From contig NC_023033.1 in NCBI RefSeq assembly GCF_000505665.1, forward strand, positions 248,001 through 312,000: a DNA stretch of 64,000 nucleotides. The letters are read 5' to 3'. Every line of letters starts with the position of its first letter. The first letter of the stretch is position 1. Shown piece after piece: positions 1 to 8,630 of this stretch. Under the pieces are notes generated by a model. That model made no database searches, was not told the DNA's origin, and saw nothing but the letters and a program-made list of their open reading frames with translations. The position numbers and the translations under genes are program-made. This DNA comes from Thermosynechococcus sp. NK55a (lineage in GTDB: Bacteria > Cyanobacteriota > Cyanobacteriia > Thermosynechococcales > Thermosynechococcaceae).

Positions 1-12
1 AAGAGCGTTTTG

Positions 13-40
13 TTGCCGACAGGCGATGGATTGCTAAAAT
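13..40 (+). promoter_or_regulatory. Possible promoter of the sulfiredoxin gene
   Basis: A -35-like TTGCCG (13-18) and a -10-like TAAAAT (35-40) are separated by 16 bases, which would place the transcript start near position 47. This favours the ATG at 68 over the TTG at 56 as the start codon of the downstream gene. The -35 match is imperfect and the assignment rests on sequence alone. Confidence 0.3.
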
Positions 41-67
41 AAATTCATAACGAGTTTGGATAAGCCA

Positions 68-328
68 ATGCGAGTTTTGGATTTGCCTCTCAAGGCCATT
101 CGTCGTCCCCTGATTCGGCAAACGGATCCAGCCAAAGTTGAAGCGCTGATGGCCTCCATTGCTGAAATTGGCCAGCAGGAACCCATTGATGTCCTTGAGG
201 TGGAAGGGCAGTACTATGGCTTTTCGGGGTGTCATCGCTATGAAGCCTGCCAACGTCTGGGACTGCCCACGATCCGGGCACGGGTTCGCCGGGCGCCCCG
301 TTCCGTCCTGAATCTGCACCTTGCCTAG
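68..328 (+). CDS. srx: Sulfiredoxin (ParB/Srx fold)
   Basis: An 86-residue protein with the sulfiredoxin signature FSGCHR; the catalytic cysteine is Cys55. Sulfiredoxins reduce over-oxidised (sulfinic) cysteine in 2-Cys peroxiredoxins using ATP, protecting against peroxide in the cytosol. The whole protein is the compact ParB-like domain with no extra regions, as in other cyanobacterial Srx proteins. An in-frame TTG at 56 would add four residues (MDKP); I chose the ATG at 68 because homologues begin close to this residue and a candidate promoter would start the transcript near 47. The next gene, 63 bases downstream on the same strand, is unrelated. Confidence 0.85.
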   Translation: MRVLDLPLKAIRRPLIRQTDPAKVEALMASIAEIGQQEPIDVLEVEGQYYGFSGCHRYEACQRLGLPTIRARVRRAPRSVLNLHLA

Positions 329-391
329 GCGTCTTGTCAGATTGGCCCCAGTGTGGGATTCTAGCCAATTAGCCCCTCTAGGACAGCGATC

Positions 392-1564
392 GTGACCGGT
401 GTACGCCTTGAACAACTGACTAAGGTCTATCGCGACCCCCAGCGCGGGAATGATGTCATGGTTCTGCGAGGGATTGATCTAAGTGTGGGTGGGGGCGAGT
501 TTTTGGTGCTAGTGGGTCCTTCGGGGTGTGGCAAGAGTACTTTGCTGCGGCTCATTGCGGGTTTAGACGAACCAACCACGGGCAGGATTTGGGTGGGCGA
601 TCGCCTGGTCAATGGTTTACCCCCCAAAGCACGAGACATTGCCATGGTCTTTCAAAGCTATGCCCTCTATCCCCATCTCACCGTTTATGACAACTTGGCC
701 TTTGGTTTGCGCCGCAACTCACAGATAAAGGGGGTGTTACCCGCTCCCATTGAAGCCACCTTAACGCGCTGGACGCGATCGCTCCCCAAGGGGATGCAAC
801 TTTCTTTTCCCCGCGAACGGGCCATTCACCAGCGGGTGAAGCAGATTGCACAGCTGTTGCAAATTGAGCACTTGCTCTATCGCTATCCCAAACAACTCTC
901 CGGCGGTCAGAAACAGCGGGTTGCCCTCGGACGAGCCATGGCCCGCAATCCCCAGGTTTTTTTGATGGATGAACCCCTGTCTAACCTAGATGCCAAGCTG
1001 CGCACCGAGACCCGCGCCCAAATTGTCCAACTTCAGCGGCAATTGGGCACCACGACCATTTATGTGACCCATGATCAAACGGAAGCGATGACCATGGGCG
1101 ATCGCATTGTGGTCCTGCACCAAGGCCAAATTCAACAAATTGCCACGCCCCTCGACCTGTATCAACGTCCTGCCAATCGCTTTGTGGCGGAGTTTATTGG
1201 CTCACCGCCGATGAATTTTTTAGCCGTGACCCTCAGCCAAGGGAAGATTCAGCACGCCAATTGGCAGTTGTCCCTGAGCCAGCCCTTGCCCTGGGCCTCA
1301 AAAGCATGGCTGGGGATTCGTCCAGAGCATTTCCTGTTGGCCACTGCTGAAGAGAAGGATACACTGGCAGCTCAGGTGGATCTGGTGGAGGCCCTTGGCC
1401 ATGAAACGGGCTTGACGGTTCACCTCACGGTAACCGGAGAGACGTTGCGGTTGCGCTTGCCGGGGCAACAGCCCATTCGGCGGGGCGATCGCCTGTATTT
1501 GCGCCCTGATCCGCAGCATCTCCACTTTTTTGACGATCACACTGGGCAGCGACTAGAAGGATGA
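392..1564 (+). CDS. ABC transporter ATPase, MalK/UgpC type
   Basis: A 390-residue ATPase of the carbohydrate-importer class. Walker A GPSGCGKST is near residue 43, the signature LSGGQ follows YPKQ, and the Walker B region is FLMDEPLSNLD. The C-terminal 120 residues form the OB-fold (TOBE) regulatory domain typical of MalK/UgpC. Between the Q-loop region (NLAFGLRR) and the signature there are about 38 extra residues compared with ordinary MalK proteins. No permease or binding protein is adjacent, so the substrate cannot be told; the family usually imports sugars or glycosyl-glycerol. The start is GTG. The stop codon overlaps the next start (ATGA at 1561), so the two genes are probably translationally coupled. 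Confidence 0.85.
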   Translation: MTGVRLEQLTKVYRDPQRGNDVMVLRGIDLSVGGGEFLVLVGPSGCGKSTLLRLIAGLDEPTTGRIWVGDRLVNGLPPKARDIAMVFQSYALYPHLTVYDNLAFGLRRNSQIKGVLPAPIEATLTRWTRSLPKGMQLSFPRERAIHQRVKQIAQLLQIEHLLYRYPKQLSGGQKQRVALGRAMARNPQVFLMDEPLSNLDAKLRTETRAQIVQLQRQLGTTTIYVTHDQTEAMTMGDRIVVLHQGQIQQIATPLDLYQRPANRFVAEFIGSPPMNFLAVTLSQGKIQHANWQLSLSQPLPWASKAWLGIRPEHFLLATAEEKDTLAAQVDLVEALGHETGLTVHLTVTGETLRLRLPGQQPIRRGDRLYLRPDPQHLHFFDDHTGQRLEG

Positions 1565-2130
1565 GCCAGCGTCTGCAAGAGCGCCTTGCGATGGTCGGCA
1601 TTACCCGCAAGAGTCAACTGCACCGCAAAGGATTTACCCGACAGCAAGCCAATGCCATTTGGTTCGGCAACCTGCACCGACTGCGCCTTGAAACCCTCGA
1701 ACACCTGGCCCACGTTCTGGGGCTGACGCCGTTGGAGTTGTTTCAGTGGCTCTATGGCGAATCCCCTGCTGAGGCGGCGCTCCAACACCAAGCCCTACAA
1801 ATCCTTGAACCGTTTCTGCGCTTCTGGCCCACTGCCGCCGCTGCTGCCCGACAAAACCCCACCGCCCCTGCCCAGCGAATTTTGCCCCTAGTGCAGCCGG
1901 TGTTTCAACTCTTAGAGCAGTGGGGGGTTAGGTTGATTGGTGAAGTTGGGGCCTGTGTTCCCTTTGATCCGCACCAGCACCAGAGCGATCGCGCCCCCTT
2001 AGCGGCAGGAACACCTGTGTGCATTACCCATGCGGGGTATTGGTGGGGCGATCGCCTGCTCTTTCGGGCAGTGGTGACGCCAGTAGATATTCCTGAACAA
2101 TCTGCCCCGCCAGCACATGCTCCTGAATGA
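1561..2130 (+). CDS. HTH protein with GrpE-like C-terminal domain
   Basis: A 189-residue protein in two parts. Residues 10-65 resemble an XRE-type helix-turn-helix ([18 protein letters not shown] matches the last helices of that fold). Residues 100-180 resemble the beta-domain (head) of Grp[18 protein letters not shown], followed by GTPV and [13 protein letters not shown], align with the GrpE pattern of FDP.xH, GT, GY, DRVLRPALV. GrpE is the nucleotide exchange factor for DnaK, but here the long dimerisation helix is largely missing. It may therefore bind a DnaK or DNA, or neither; the role is unknown. It overlaps the upstream ABC ATPase by 4 bases, and its last 107 bases overlap a gene on the opposite strand. 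Confidence 0.6.
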   Translation: MSQRLQERLAMVGITRKSQLHRKGFTRQQANAIWFGNLHRLRLETLEHLAHVLGLTPLELFQWLYGESPAEAALQHQALQILEPFLRFWPTAAAAARQNPTAPAQRILPLVQPVFQLLEQWGVRLIGEVGACVPFDPHQHQSDRAPLAAGTPVCITHAGYWWGDRLLFRAVVTPVDIPEQSAPPAHAPE

Positions 2131-2431
2131 CCCGCTCAATCACTGCGGGCGTTGCCGAGTGATACCACACACCATCGGGATAGACCACTAAAATCGGCCC
2201 CTGTTGGCACACCCGCAGGCAATTGGCCCTGGTGCGAAAAATACAGCCCTCTGGGCGCGGTTGATCCAAGCCTAATTCCTTGAGGCGCTTTTTCAAATAT
2301 TCCCATGCTTCTAAACCCACTGCCTTGTCACAACACAGGGGTTTGGTTTGGTCGGCACAGAGGAATAGATGCTGCTTAATGTGGCCAATCCCCAAGGCTG
2401 CTACTTGCTGTTCTAAGGAAGGAGATGTCAT
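2024..2431 (-). CDS. Thioredoxin-like [2Fe-2S] ferredoxin
   Basis: A 135-residue protein of the thioredoxin-fold 2Fe-2S ferredoxin family. Candidate cluster ligands include Cys25 ([12 protein letters not shown]), Cys63, Cys71 and Cys75 ([10 protein letters not shown]). The pattern C-x(3)-C followed by [13 protein letters not shown] is characteristic of this family, which is also found as the NuoE-like domain of hydrogenases and NDH complexes. The electron partner is not evident from the neighbours. The C-terminal 35 codons overlap the HTH/GrpE-like gene on the other strand. It lies 12 bases after the proteasome-like gene on the same strand, so the two are probably co-transcribed. Confidence 0.8.
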   Translation of the reverse strand: MTSPSLEQQVAALGIGHIKQHLFLCADQTKPLCCDKAVGLEAWEYLKKRLKELGLDQPRPEGCIFRTRANCLRVCQQGPILVVYPDGVWYHSATPAVIERVIQEHVLAGQIVQEYLLASPLPERAGDRPTNTPHG

Positions 2432-2443
2432 AGTTGGTCTTTC

Positions 2444-3235
2444 CTACTCTGCAATAAGGGTTTCCGGTGTTGGCAGCACCATTGAGGACGTCGGAGAAGA
2501 CTGGCGGCGGTTCCATTCAATCTCCGGCATTTCCTCAAATGCTCGCCGCAAGGAGGCCTCCCAAAACTGCCGCACCTTTACCAAAAAAGGATCACCCAAA
2601 ACAAATTCGGCGCGGTGACAGATTTCAAAGCTATCGGTGCGGTACATGATCAGGTCAAGGGGGGGGCCGACGGAGATATTGGATTTCATCGTTGAATCAA
2701 GGGAGAGCAGGGCATATTTTGCCGCCGCATCTACCGGCGTATCGAAGCGCAACGTGCGGTCTAAAATCGGCTTGCCATATTTTGTTTCACCAATCTGGAG
2801 AAAGGGAGTTTCCGGCGTCGCTTGCAGAAAATTGCCTTGACTGTAGATTAGGTAGAGGTAGGGTTCCTCGCCACGAATTTGCCCCCCCACCAGAAATGTG
2901 CATTGGTAGTCAATGTTATCCTTAGCTAACCAGGGCCGATGACTATCGGTGACCTCCCGCAGCTTACTACCGATATAGCGGGCCACCTCGTACATATTGG
3001 GCAACGTGTTGAGACTGCGCTCCAACTGCCCCTTGAGATCGCGGCGAATCAGGGTGAGAACTTCCTGAGTAATGGAAAGGTTACCAGCGGTACAAATCAC
3101 AATCACCCGCTCCCCCGGCACCGAAAAATCAAAGAGCTTCTGATAGGTGGAAATATAGTCTACTCCCGCATTGGTGCGAGAGTCTGCCGCCATCACCAGA
3201 CCCGATGTGGTGAGAATTCCCAAGCAATATGTCAT
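2444..3235 (-). CDS. Anbu-type proteasome homologue (Ntn hydrolase)
   Basis: A 263-residue protein of the Anbu (ancestral beta subunit) group of proteasome-like N-terminal nucleophile hydrolases. Starting at Met 3235 puts Thr at position 2, so removal of Met exposes the catalytic Thr1; Asp17 (AADSRTNAG) and a lysine near position 32 (YQKLF) complete the expected active site. That is why this start was preferred over one ten codons upstream. The typical Anbu neighbours (alpha-E protein, ATP-grasp, transglutaminase) are absent; a ferredoxin gene follows instead. The family self-assembles into rings or lock-washers, but its substrates are not established. Confidence 0.75.
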   Translation of the reverse strand: MTYCLGILTTSGLVMAADSRTNAGVDYISTYQKLFDFSVPGERVIVICTAGNLSITQEVLTLIRRDLKGQLERSLNTLPNMYEVARYIGSKLREVTDSHRPWLAKDNIDYQCTFLVGGQIRGEEPYLYLIYSQGNFLQATPETPFLQIGETKYGKPILDRTLRFDTPVDAAAKYALLSLDSTMKSNISVGPPLDLIMYRTDSFEICHRAEFVLGDPFLVKVRQFWEASLRRAFEEMPEIEWNRRQSSPTSSMVLPTPETLIAE

Positions 3236-3373
3236 CTTGCCGATGCTCCGCCAATAACCAAGCACTATAGAGCATATAGAGGATTTGTGGCGATCGCTAG
3301 GGACACTGAGCCTTGGAAATGAATTGGGTTATTCGCTAGGGTAGGGTTTGGTGTCACAGCGAGGTTGGCAGCG

Positions 3374-4999
3374 ATGTCAACTATTTTAGAAACCCTTGCC
3401 CTCATCCTCCTGCTGGGATTCTTTGCTGGTCAGTTGGCGCGGCGACTGGGGGCACCTGCCTTGATCGGCATGATTCTTGTGGGGATTGTCCTCGGGCCTG
3501 GGGCTTTGAATCTGTTGCAAGCCGACGTCCTAGGGGCAGCCCCCACCTTTCGTGCCGTTGCGGTGATGGTGATTTTGATGAAGGCGGGACTGGGCTTGGA
3601 TCGCCAGAAATTGGCCCAACAGGGCACTGTGGCTCTACGCCTTGGGGTGTTACCCGCCTTGTGTGAAATGGCAGTTGTGGCAGGGGTGGCCATGCTTTTA
3701 CTGGGATTTAATTTGCGACAGGGGCTATTGTTGGGGGCGATCGTGGCACCGGAGTCCCCCGCGGTCATTGTGCCGGGGATGCTACGGCTAAAAAGTTTGG
3801 GCTGGGGCGTGGACAAGGGGATTAGCGATGCCATTCTCTCAGGCAGTGCCATTTCCGATGTAGTGGTGCTACTGCTTTTCAGTTTACTCATGGGGGTTGA
3901 CCATGGCGGGGGATTCCTAGGCGGCTTGCCGCCCGCCTTGGCAGTGGGTGTGCAGGCGCTCCTTGAAATTGGGGGTGGCTTGATTGTGGGCTATGGCTTG
4001 GCCTGGGCGCTGGTCTTTTTGTTGGTCAAGCAAAACTGGAGTCAAAATCGGGTGCAAACAACCCTCGGGGCAGCAGCAGTGGCCTTGGGGGCAGTGGGCT
4101 TGGCCGATCGCCTGCCCCTGTTTTCCGGCTACCTTGCGGTCATGAGTGCGGGCTTCTTTTTGATTGAGATGGATGCGCCCCTAGGGCGGCAATTACGGGG
4201 GGGATTTGACGTGCTGTGGCAGGGGGCAGAGATTTTTCTCTTTGTGCTGTTGGGTGCCAGTGTCCAGTTAGGGGTGTTGCAACGTTCCCTCGGTGTGGGT
4301 TTAGTCATTTTGGCGGTGGGTACCTTGATGGGGCGGGGCATTGGTTGGTATCTTTCCACCCTTGGCAGTAATTGGACCCTCTCAGAACGCCTCTTTTTGC
4401 TGGCGGGGAATTCAGCCAAGGCAACTGTACAAGCGGCCATTGGTGCTCTGCCTTTGTCTGCTGGGGTGCCTGGGGGGGAAACGATGCTAGCGATCGCGGT
4501 TCTGGCGATCGTGATTACGGCTCCCGTTGGGGCATGGGCAATTCCCACCTTTGCGCCAAAACTCCTGCAAAAGGGCGAGGTGGATGCCACCAAAGTCCTG
4601 CTGCAACCCCGGGTTGTTCTTTTAGCACCGGTGGATACCTCCAGTGTCACCCCCTATGTTCTGCAAAAGACGGCGGAATTAGCGCGCCGTGCTGATGCGC
4701 AAGTCATTGTGCTCCATGTGCAGGACGTACCTGACCCCAAAGCGGTGGCCACCCTCGAAGCCCAAATTAAGCAGTACCTTGCAGATATTCGCTATCGTTT
4801 CATTATGACGGCTGGCCCCATTACCGAAGCCATTTTGAGTACCGCCGCCCTGTACAACGTGACTGAAATCATTCTTGGCAAACATGGTCAAAACCATAGT
4901 CAAAAGGGTTTCAAGCGTGTCTTCATGGGGTCTGTGTGTCAGACTATTCTTGAGAGTTCAACTCGACCGGTATTGATTGTGGAGGAGCCCCGCTTGTGA
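3374..4999 (+). CDS. Cation/proton antiporter (CPA) with UspA domain
   Basis: A 541-residue inner-membrane protein. Residues 1-390 are strongly hydrophobic with about twelve membrane segments and the features of Na+(K+)/H+ exchangers of the CPA family (an early GxxxGxxLARRLGAP segment and a central region with ISDAILSGSAISD). Residues about 405-540 form a soluble universal-stress-protein domain: VVLLAPVDTSS, VIVLHVQD and GSVCQTILESSTRPVLIVEEP match the UspA fold and its nucleotide-binding GS region. Family members exchange monovalent cations for protons. It overlaps the next gene by four bases (GTGA), so it is co-translated with two CrcB channels. An in-frame TTG at 3365 is a less likely start. 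Confidence 0.82.
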   Translation: MSTILETLALILLLGFFAGQLARRLGAPALIGMILVGIVLGPGALNLLQADVLGAAPTFRAVAVMVILMKAGLGLDRQKLAQQGTVALRLGVLPALCEMAVVAGVAMLLLGFNLRQGLLLGAIVAPESPAVIVPGMLRLKSLGWGVDKGISDAILSGSAISDVVVLLLFSLLMGVDHGGGFLGGLPPALAVGVQALLEIGGGLIVGYGLAWALVFLLVKQNWSQNRVQTTLGAAAVALGAVGLADRLPLFSGYLAVMSAGFFLIEMDAPLGRQLRGGFDVLWQGAEIFLFVLLGASVQLGVLQRSLGVGLVILAVGTLMGRGIGWYLSTLGSNWTLSERLFLLAGNSAKATVQAAIGALPLSAGVPGGETMLAIAVLAIVITAPVGAWAIPTFAPKLLQKGEVDATKVLLQPRVVLLAPVDTSSVTPYVLQKTAELARRADAQVIVLHVQDVPDPKAVATLEAQIKQYLADIRYRFIMTAGPITEAILSTAALYNVTEIILGKHGQNHSQKGFKRVFMGSVCQTILESSTRPVLIVEEPRL

Positions 5000-5427
5000 C
5001 GTCGATTCATCCTCGGTTGCGCCCCGCCTTGGCCGTCAGTCTTGGAGCCATCCCCGGTGCCTTGAGTCGCTTCTTACTGGCGGTCTATTTGGAACCCTAT
5101 CTTGTGGGTAATGTGCCCTTTGCCACGTTGATTGTAAATGTCACTGGCTGCTTTTTGCTGGGGGTGATTGCCCCCCTCGCCTTTGCCCGCACGTTTGTCG
5201 TGCACCCCGATTTGCGCTTGCTATTGACAACGGGATTGATTGGTTCCTATACAACCTTTTCATCCTACGAGTTGGATAACGACAAGCTCTTGGGTATCCG
5301 GGATATGGCAGCCGAGGGGTTTTACTGGCTCGGCAGTACGGGGCTGGGATTGCTGGCTTTGGAGTTGGGCAGCCGCTTAGTGCTGTGGGGATTAGCCTCT
5401 TGGGAGAAGTGGGATGATCTCACCTGA
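4996..5427 (+). CDS. crcB: Fluoride channel subunit CrcB (first of pair)
   Basis: A 143-residue, four-helix membrane protein of the CrcB/Fluc family, which exports fluoride passively as an antiparallel dimer. Family marks are GAIPGALSRF near the N terminus, the conserved Asn in LIVNVTGCFLLG, and GSYTTFSSYE, where TTFSS lines the fluoride pore. The GTG start overlaps the antiporter stop codon, and the 3' end overlaps the next crcB by 14 bases. Such paired genes commonly encode two halves of a heterodimeric channel. Confidence 0.87.
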   Translation: MTSIHPRLRPALAVSLGAIPGALSRFLLAVYLEPYLVGNVPFATLIVNVTGCFLLGVIAPLAFARTFVVHPDLRLLLTTGLIGSYTTFSSYELDNDKLLGIRDMAAEGFYWLGSTGLGLLALELGSRLVLWGLASWEKWDDLT

Positions 5428-5791
5428 AGGACTGGTGGCGATCGCCCTCGGAGCTGTGCCCGGAGCGTTGACACGGTACTACGTCGGTCTATGGAGCGAT
5501 CGCCGCTTTGGCACCCTGGTCTTTGGCACCCTGAGTGTGAACCTGATGGGGGCCTTTCTCATGGGCTTTTTGAGCCATGCTGTAACCCGCTGGGGGGCGC
5601 CGCTGTGGCTCAGCTATGGCCTCACCGTTGGTTTTTTGGGGTCTTTGACCACCTTTTCCACGTTTATCCTAGAGGTATCCAACCTGCGTCGCCAAGGCTA
5701 TCCTCGGCTTGCGTGGCTCTATTGGCTCAGCACGCCTATCCTAGGGTTTCTTTGTGTGGAAGGCGGAATTGCTCTCTCCCGTTGGGTTTAG
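5414..5791 (+). CDS. crcB: Fluoride channel subunit CrcB (second of pair)
   Basis: A 125-residue Fluc-family protein with GAVPGALTRYY, the pore Asn in LSVNLMGAFLMG and the TTFSTF motif. It is similar to its upstream neighbour in layout but clearly diverged in sequence, as expected when two subunits with opposite membrane orientations have specialised. It begins inside the preceding crcB reading frame. Its stop is eight bases from the end of acnB, which converges on it. Confidence 0.87.
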   Translation: MISPEGLVAIALGAVPGALTRYYVGLWSDRRFGTLVFGTLSVNLMGAFLMGFLSHAVTRWGAPLWLSYGLTVGFLGSLTTFSTFILEVSNLRRQGYPRLAWLYWLSTPILGFLCVEGGIALSRWV

Positions 5792-5799
5792 GTCAAGGG

Positions 5800-8406
5800 C
5801 TAGCCGCCCATACAGGCTAGTAGTTTCGCCTCCTCCTCCTTAGAAACGAGACGGCCTTGGTCTTCGTAGTCAGGAATTTGATCAAAGTAGAGGTAGCGAT
5901 AGAGATCCGCTGCAAAGGGATTAATTTTCCGCGTCACAATGTCTAGGTACTCTTCGCGGGTAGGAATGCGCCCCAGCAGGGCACAGACTGCCGCCAGCTC
6001 TGCGGATCCCAGATAGACCCGCGCCCCTTTGCCCATGCGGTTATTGAAGTTCCGTGTGGAGGTGGAAAAAACCGTCGTGTTATCAGCAACGCGGGCTTGG
6101 TTACCCATACACAGAGAGCAGCCCGGCATCTCCAGGCGTGCTCCAGCAGCGGCAAAAATACTATAGTAGCCCTCCTCGCGCAACTGCTGCTCGTCCATGC
6201 GGGTAGGTGGCGCAATCCAGAGGCGAACCTGCACCGCTCCTTCCCCTTCCAGCACCTTGGCAGCGGCACGGTAGTGGCCAATATTGGTCATACAGGAGCC
6301 AATAAAGACCTCCTGCACCGGATCACCCGCACATTCCGAGAGAGTTTTGATATTGTCAGGATCGTTGGGGGCAGCCACAAGGGGTTCCTTGATCTGATCG
6401 AGATCCACCTCTATCACATCGGCATACTCAGCATCGGCATCGGCAGCGAGAAGACGGGGATTGGCCAGCCAGGCCTCCATTTTTTTCACCCGCCGCAGGA
6501 TCGTCCGCGCATCGCCATAGCCCCGAGCCACCATGTTTTTCAAAAGGGTGATATTGGAGCGCAGGTAGGTGGCCACTGTCTCTTTGCTCAGTTGAATTGT
6601 GCAGCCGGCCGCCGATCGCTCCGCCGTGGCATCCGTCAGTTCAAAGGCCTGCTCCAGTTGCAAGTCGGGCAGTCCCTCCATTTCAATAATGCGTCCTGAA
6701 AAGACGTTTTTCTTGTTTTCCTGAGCAACGGTCAGCTTGCCCTGCTGAATGGCCACATAGGGAATGGCGTTGACAATGTCCCGCAGCGTCACCCCCGGTT
6801 GTAAGGAACCTTTGAAGCGCACTAGCACCGACTCCGGCATATCCAAAGGCATCACCCCCAAGGCCGCCGCAAAGGCCACTAGGCCAGAGCCGGCAGGGAA
6901 GGAAATGCCCAAGGGAAACCGCGTGTGGGAATCGCCCCCCGTGCCCACGGTATCGGGCAGCAGCATGCGATTGAGCCACGAGTGAATAATGCCATCCCCT
7001 GGTCGCAGCGAGATGCCGCCCCGCGAGGTGATAAAGTCCGGCAGTTCTTTGTGGGTTTTAATGTCAACGGGCTTTGGATAGGCCGCCGTATGACAGAAAC
7101 TTTGCAACACCAAGTCCGCACCAAAGCCAAGGCAGGCCAATTCCTTGAGCTCATCGCGGGTCATGGGGCCCGTTGTATCCTGCGAGCCAACCGTTGTCAT
7201 CACCGGTTCGCAGTAGGTGCCGGGGCGGACCCCAGGGAGGCCGCAGGCTTTACCGACAATCTTTTGCGCCAGGGTATAGCCTTTGTTGCTTTCAATGGGA
7301 GGCTTGGGACGGGTAAAGAGGGGACTGGGGTCGAGGCCAAGGGCTGCCCGTGCTTTGTCGGTGAGGGTACGCCCAATGAGCAGTGGAATGCGCCCACCCG
7401 CTCGCACTTCATCCAAGAGGGTATCGGGCTTGAGGGTAAACCGGCTGATCACTTCCCCCGCTTCATTAGTAATTTCACCGCGGTAGGGGTAAATCGTGAT
7501 CACATCCCCCAGGTTCATTGGGGTGACATCGCACTCGATGGGCAGCGCGCCCGAGTCCTCCATTGTGTTGAAGAAAATGGGGGCAATTTTGCCGCCAAGG
7601 CAGACACCCCCGGTGCGCTTATTGGGGACGTAGGGAATGTCCCGGCCAATGTGCCAAATCAGCGAGTTGGTGGCGGACTTGCGGGAGGAACCGGTGCCGA
7701 CAACGTCCCCCACATAGGCGAGGGGATAGCCCTTTTGCTTCAGTTCGGCAATGATTTGCAGTGCCCCCGGCAAGCGGCTTTCCAGCATTACCGTGGCGTG
7801 CAGGGGAATATCAGGGCGAGTGGTGGCATGGGGAGCAGGGGAGAGATCATCGGTGTTGGTTTCACCCGCCACTTTGAAAACAGTGACGGTAATCGCCTCT
7901 GGAAGTGGCTCACGGCAGGTAAACCAGTCGCCATTGGCCCAGGATTCCATCACTTGGCGGGCGTAGGGATTCCCTTGGTGCATGAGGTCTTGGACATCGT
8001 GAAAGGCGTCATAGACCAGGAGGGTATGGCTCAGGGCAGTGGCCGCCGCACTGGCCAGTTCCGGGTCCTCGTGGCGCAGCAGGTCAATGAGGGATTGAAC
8101 ATTGTAGCCCCCCAGCATGGTCCCTAGGAGTTCCACCGCTGCAATCGGGGTGATGAGGGGGCTGCTGAGTTCCCCCTTGGCGATCGCCGTCAAAAAGCCC
8201 GCCTTAATATAGGCCGCTTCATCCACACCCGGGGGCACGCGATCCCGAATCAGGTGCAGCAGGTATTCCTCTTCCCCAGCGGGTGGGTGTTGTAGGAGAT
8301 CACAGACGGCAGAGGTTTGTGCGGCGGTCAGGGGCAGGGGGGGAATTCCCAAAACAGCGCGCTCTTGGGTGTGCTGACGGTATTGACTCAGTACGGTGGT
8401 GTCCAC
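5800..8406 (-). CDS. acnB: Aconitate hydratase B
   Basis: An 868-residue AcnB-type aconitase, which isomerises citrate and isocitrate in the TCA cycle and binds a [4Fe-4S] cluster. The order is HEAT-like N-terminal domain (1-160), swivel domain (about 170-380, with [12 protein letters not shown]) and the catalytic domain. Cluster cysteines are visible in VFIGSCMTN and in [22 protein letters not shown] is also typical. The length matches the family. The start codon is GTG. The leader (8407-8460) carries a 9-bp direct repeat that may be regulatory. Most cyanobacteria use AcnB as their aconitase. Confidence 0.96.
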   Translation of the reverse strand: MDTTVLSQYRQHTQERAVLGIPPLPLTAAQTSAVCDLLQHPPAGEEEYLLHLIRDRVPPGVDEAAYIKAGFLTAIAKGELSSPLITPIAAVELLGTMLGGYNVQSLIDLLRHEDPELASAAATALSHTLLVYDAFHDVQDLMHQGNPYARQVMESWANGDWFTCREPLPEAITVTVFKVAGETNTDDLSPAPHATTRPDIPLHATVMLESRLPGALQIIAELKQKGYPLAYVGDVVGTGSSRKSATNSLIWHIGRDIPYVPNKRTGGVCLGGKIAPIFFNTMEDSGALPIECDVTPMNLGDVITIYPYRGEITNEAGEVISRFTLKPDTLLDEVRAGGRIPLLIGRTLTDKARAALGLDPSPLFTRPKPPIESNKGYTLAQKIVGKACGLPGVRPGTYCEPVMTTVGSQDTTGPMTRDELKELACLGFGADLVLQSFCHTAAYPKPVDIKTHKELPDFITSRGGISLRPGDGIIHSWLNRMLLPDTVGTGGDSHTRFPLGISFPAGSGLVAFAAALGVMPLDMPESVLVRFKGSLQPGVTLRDIVNAIPYVAIQQGKLTVAQENKKNVFSGRIIEMEGLPDLQLEQAFELTDATAERSAAGCTIQLSKETVATYLRSNITLLKNMVARGYGDARTILRRVKKMEAWLANPRLLAADADAEYADVIEVDLDQIKEPLVAAPNDPDNIKTLSECAGDPVQEVFIGSCMTNIGHYRAAAKVLEGEGAVQVRLWIAPPTRMDEQQLREEGYYSIFAAAGARLEMPGCSLCMGNQARVADNTTVFSTSTRNFNNRMGKGARVYLGSAELAAVCALLGRIPTREEYLDIVTRKINPFAADLYRYLYFDQIPDYEDQGRLVSKEEEAKLLACMGG

Positions 8407-8423
8407 GTTCTGTTGACCTTAAT

Positions 8424-8450
8424 TCAAAAACTTCAAAGACTTCAAAAACT
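8424..8450. repeat. 9-bp direct repeats in the acnB leader
   Basis: Three head-to-tail 9-mers, TTCAAAAAC, TTCAAAGAC and TTCAAAAAC, begin 18 bases upstream of the acnB start codon, followed by one further TTC. They could be a regulator binding array or an unstable slippage tract; nothing shows which. Confidence 0.6.
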
Positions 8451-8536
8451 TCGACGGCGCAAAGAAAACGCCATTGAAGTGCGACTTCAGTTATGGCCTA
8501 GGATCACAGAAACCTATCCTGGGGCGATCGTATTGT

Positions 8537-8578
8537 TAATATCATTGTTTCATCACTGATATGACAGGGCTGATATTA
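8537..8578. promoter_or_regulatory. Inverted repeat upstream of acnB
   Basis: TAATATCA (8537-8544) and TGATATTA (8571-8578) form a perfect 8-bp inverted repeat around 26 bases that include a further TGATAT (8557-8562). The position, about 130-170 bases before acnB, suits an operator for a dimeric regulator. No named binding motif was recognised. Confidence 0.3.
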
Positions 8579-8630
8579 TTCATAATTGACAAACCCCAAG
8601 GGCTGGGAATCTTTAATTATCTAATTTTAA

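Noticed and set aside
3266-3373. Fluoride riboswitch before the antiporter-crcB operon
   Set aside because: The conserved pseudoknot sequences of that riboswitch are not recognisable in this spacer.
6925-8127. A 400-codon open frame on the plus strand opposite acnB
   Set aside because: It is a shadow of the acnB reading frame, with no family-like motifs and no ribosome-binding site.
8537-8578. NtcA or LexA binding site upstream of acnB
   Set aside because: Neither GTA-N8-TAC nor the cyanobacterial LexA pattern fits the inverted repeat.
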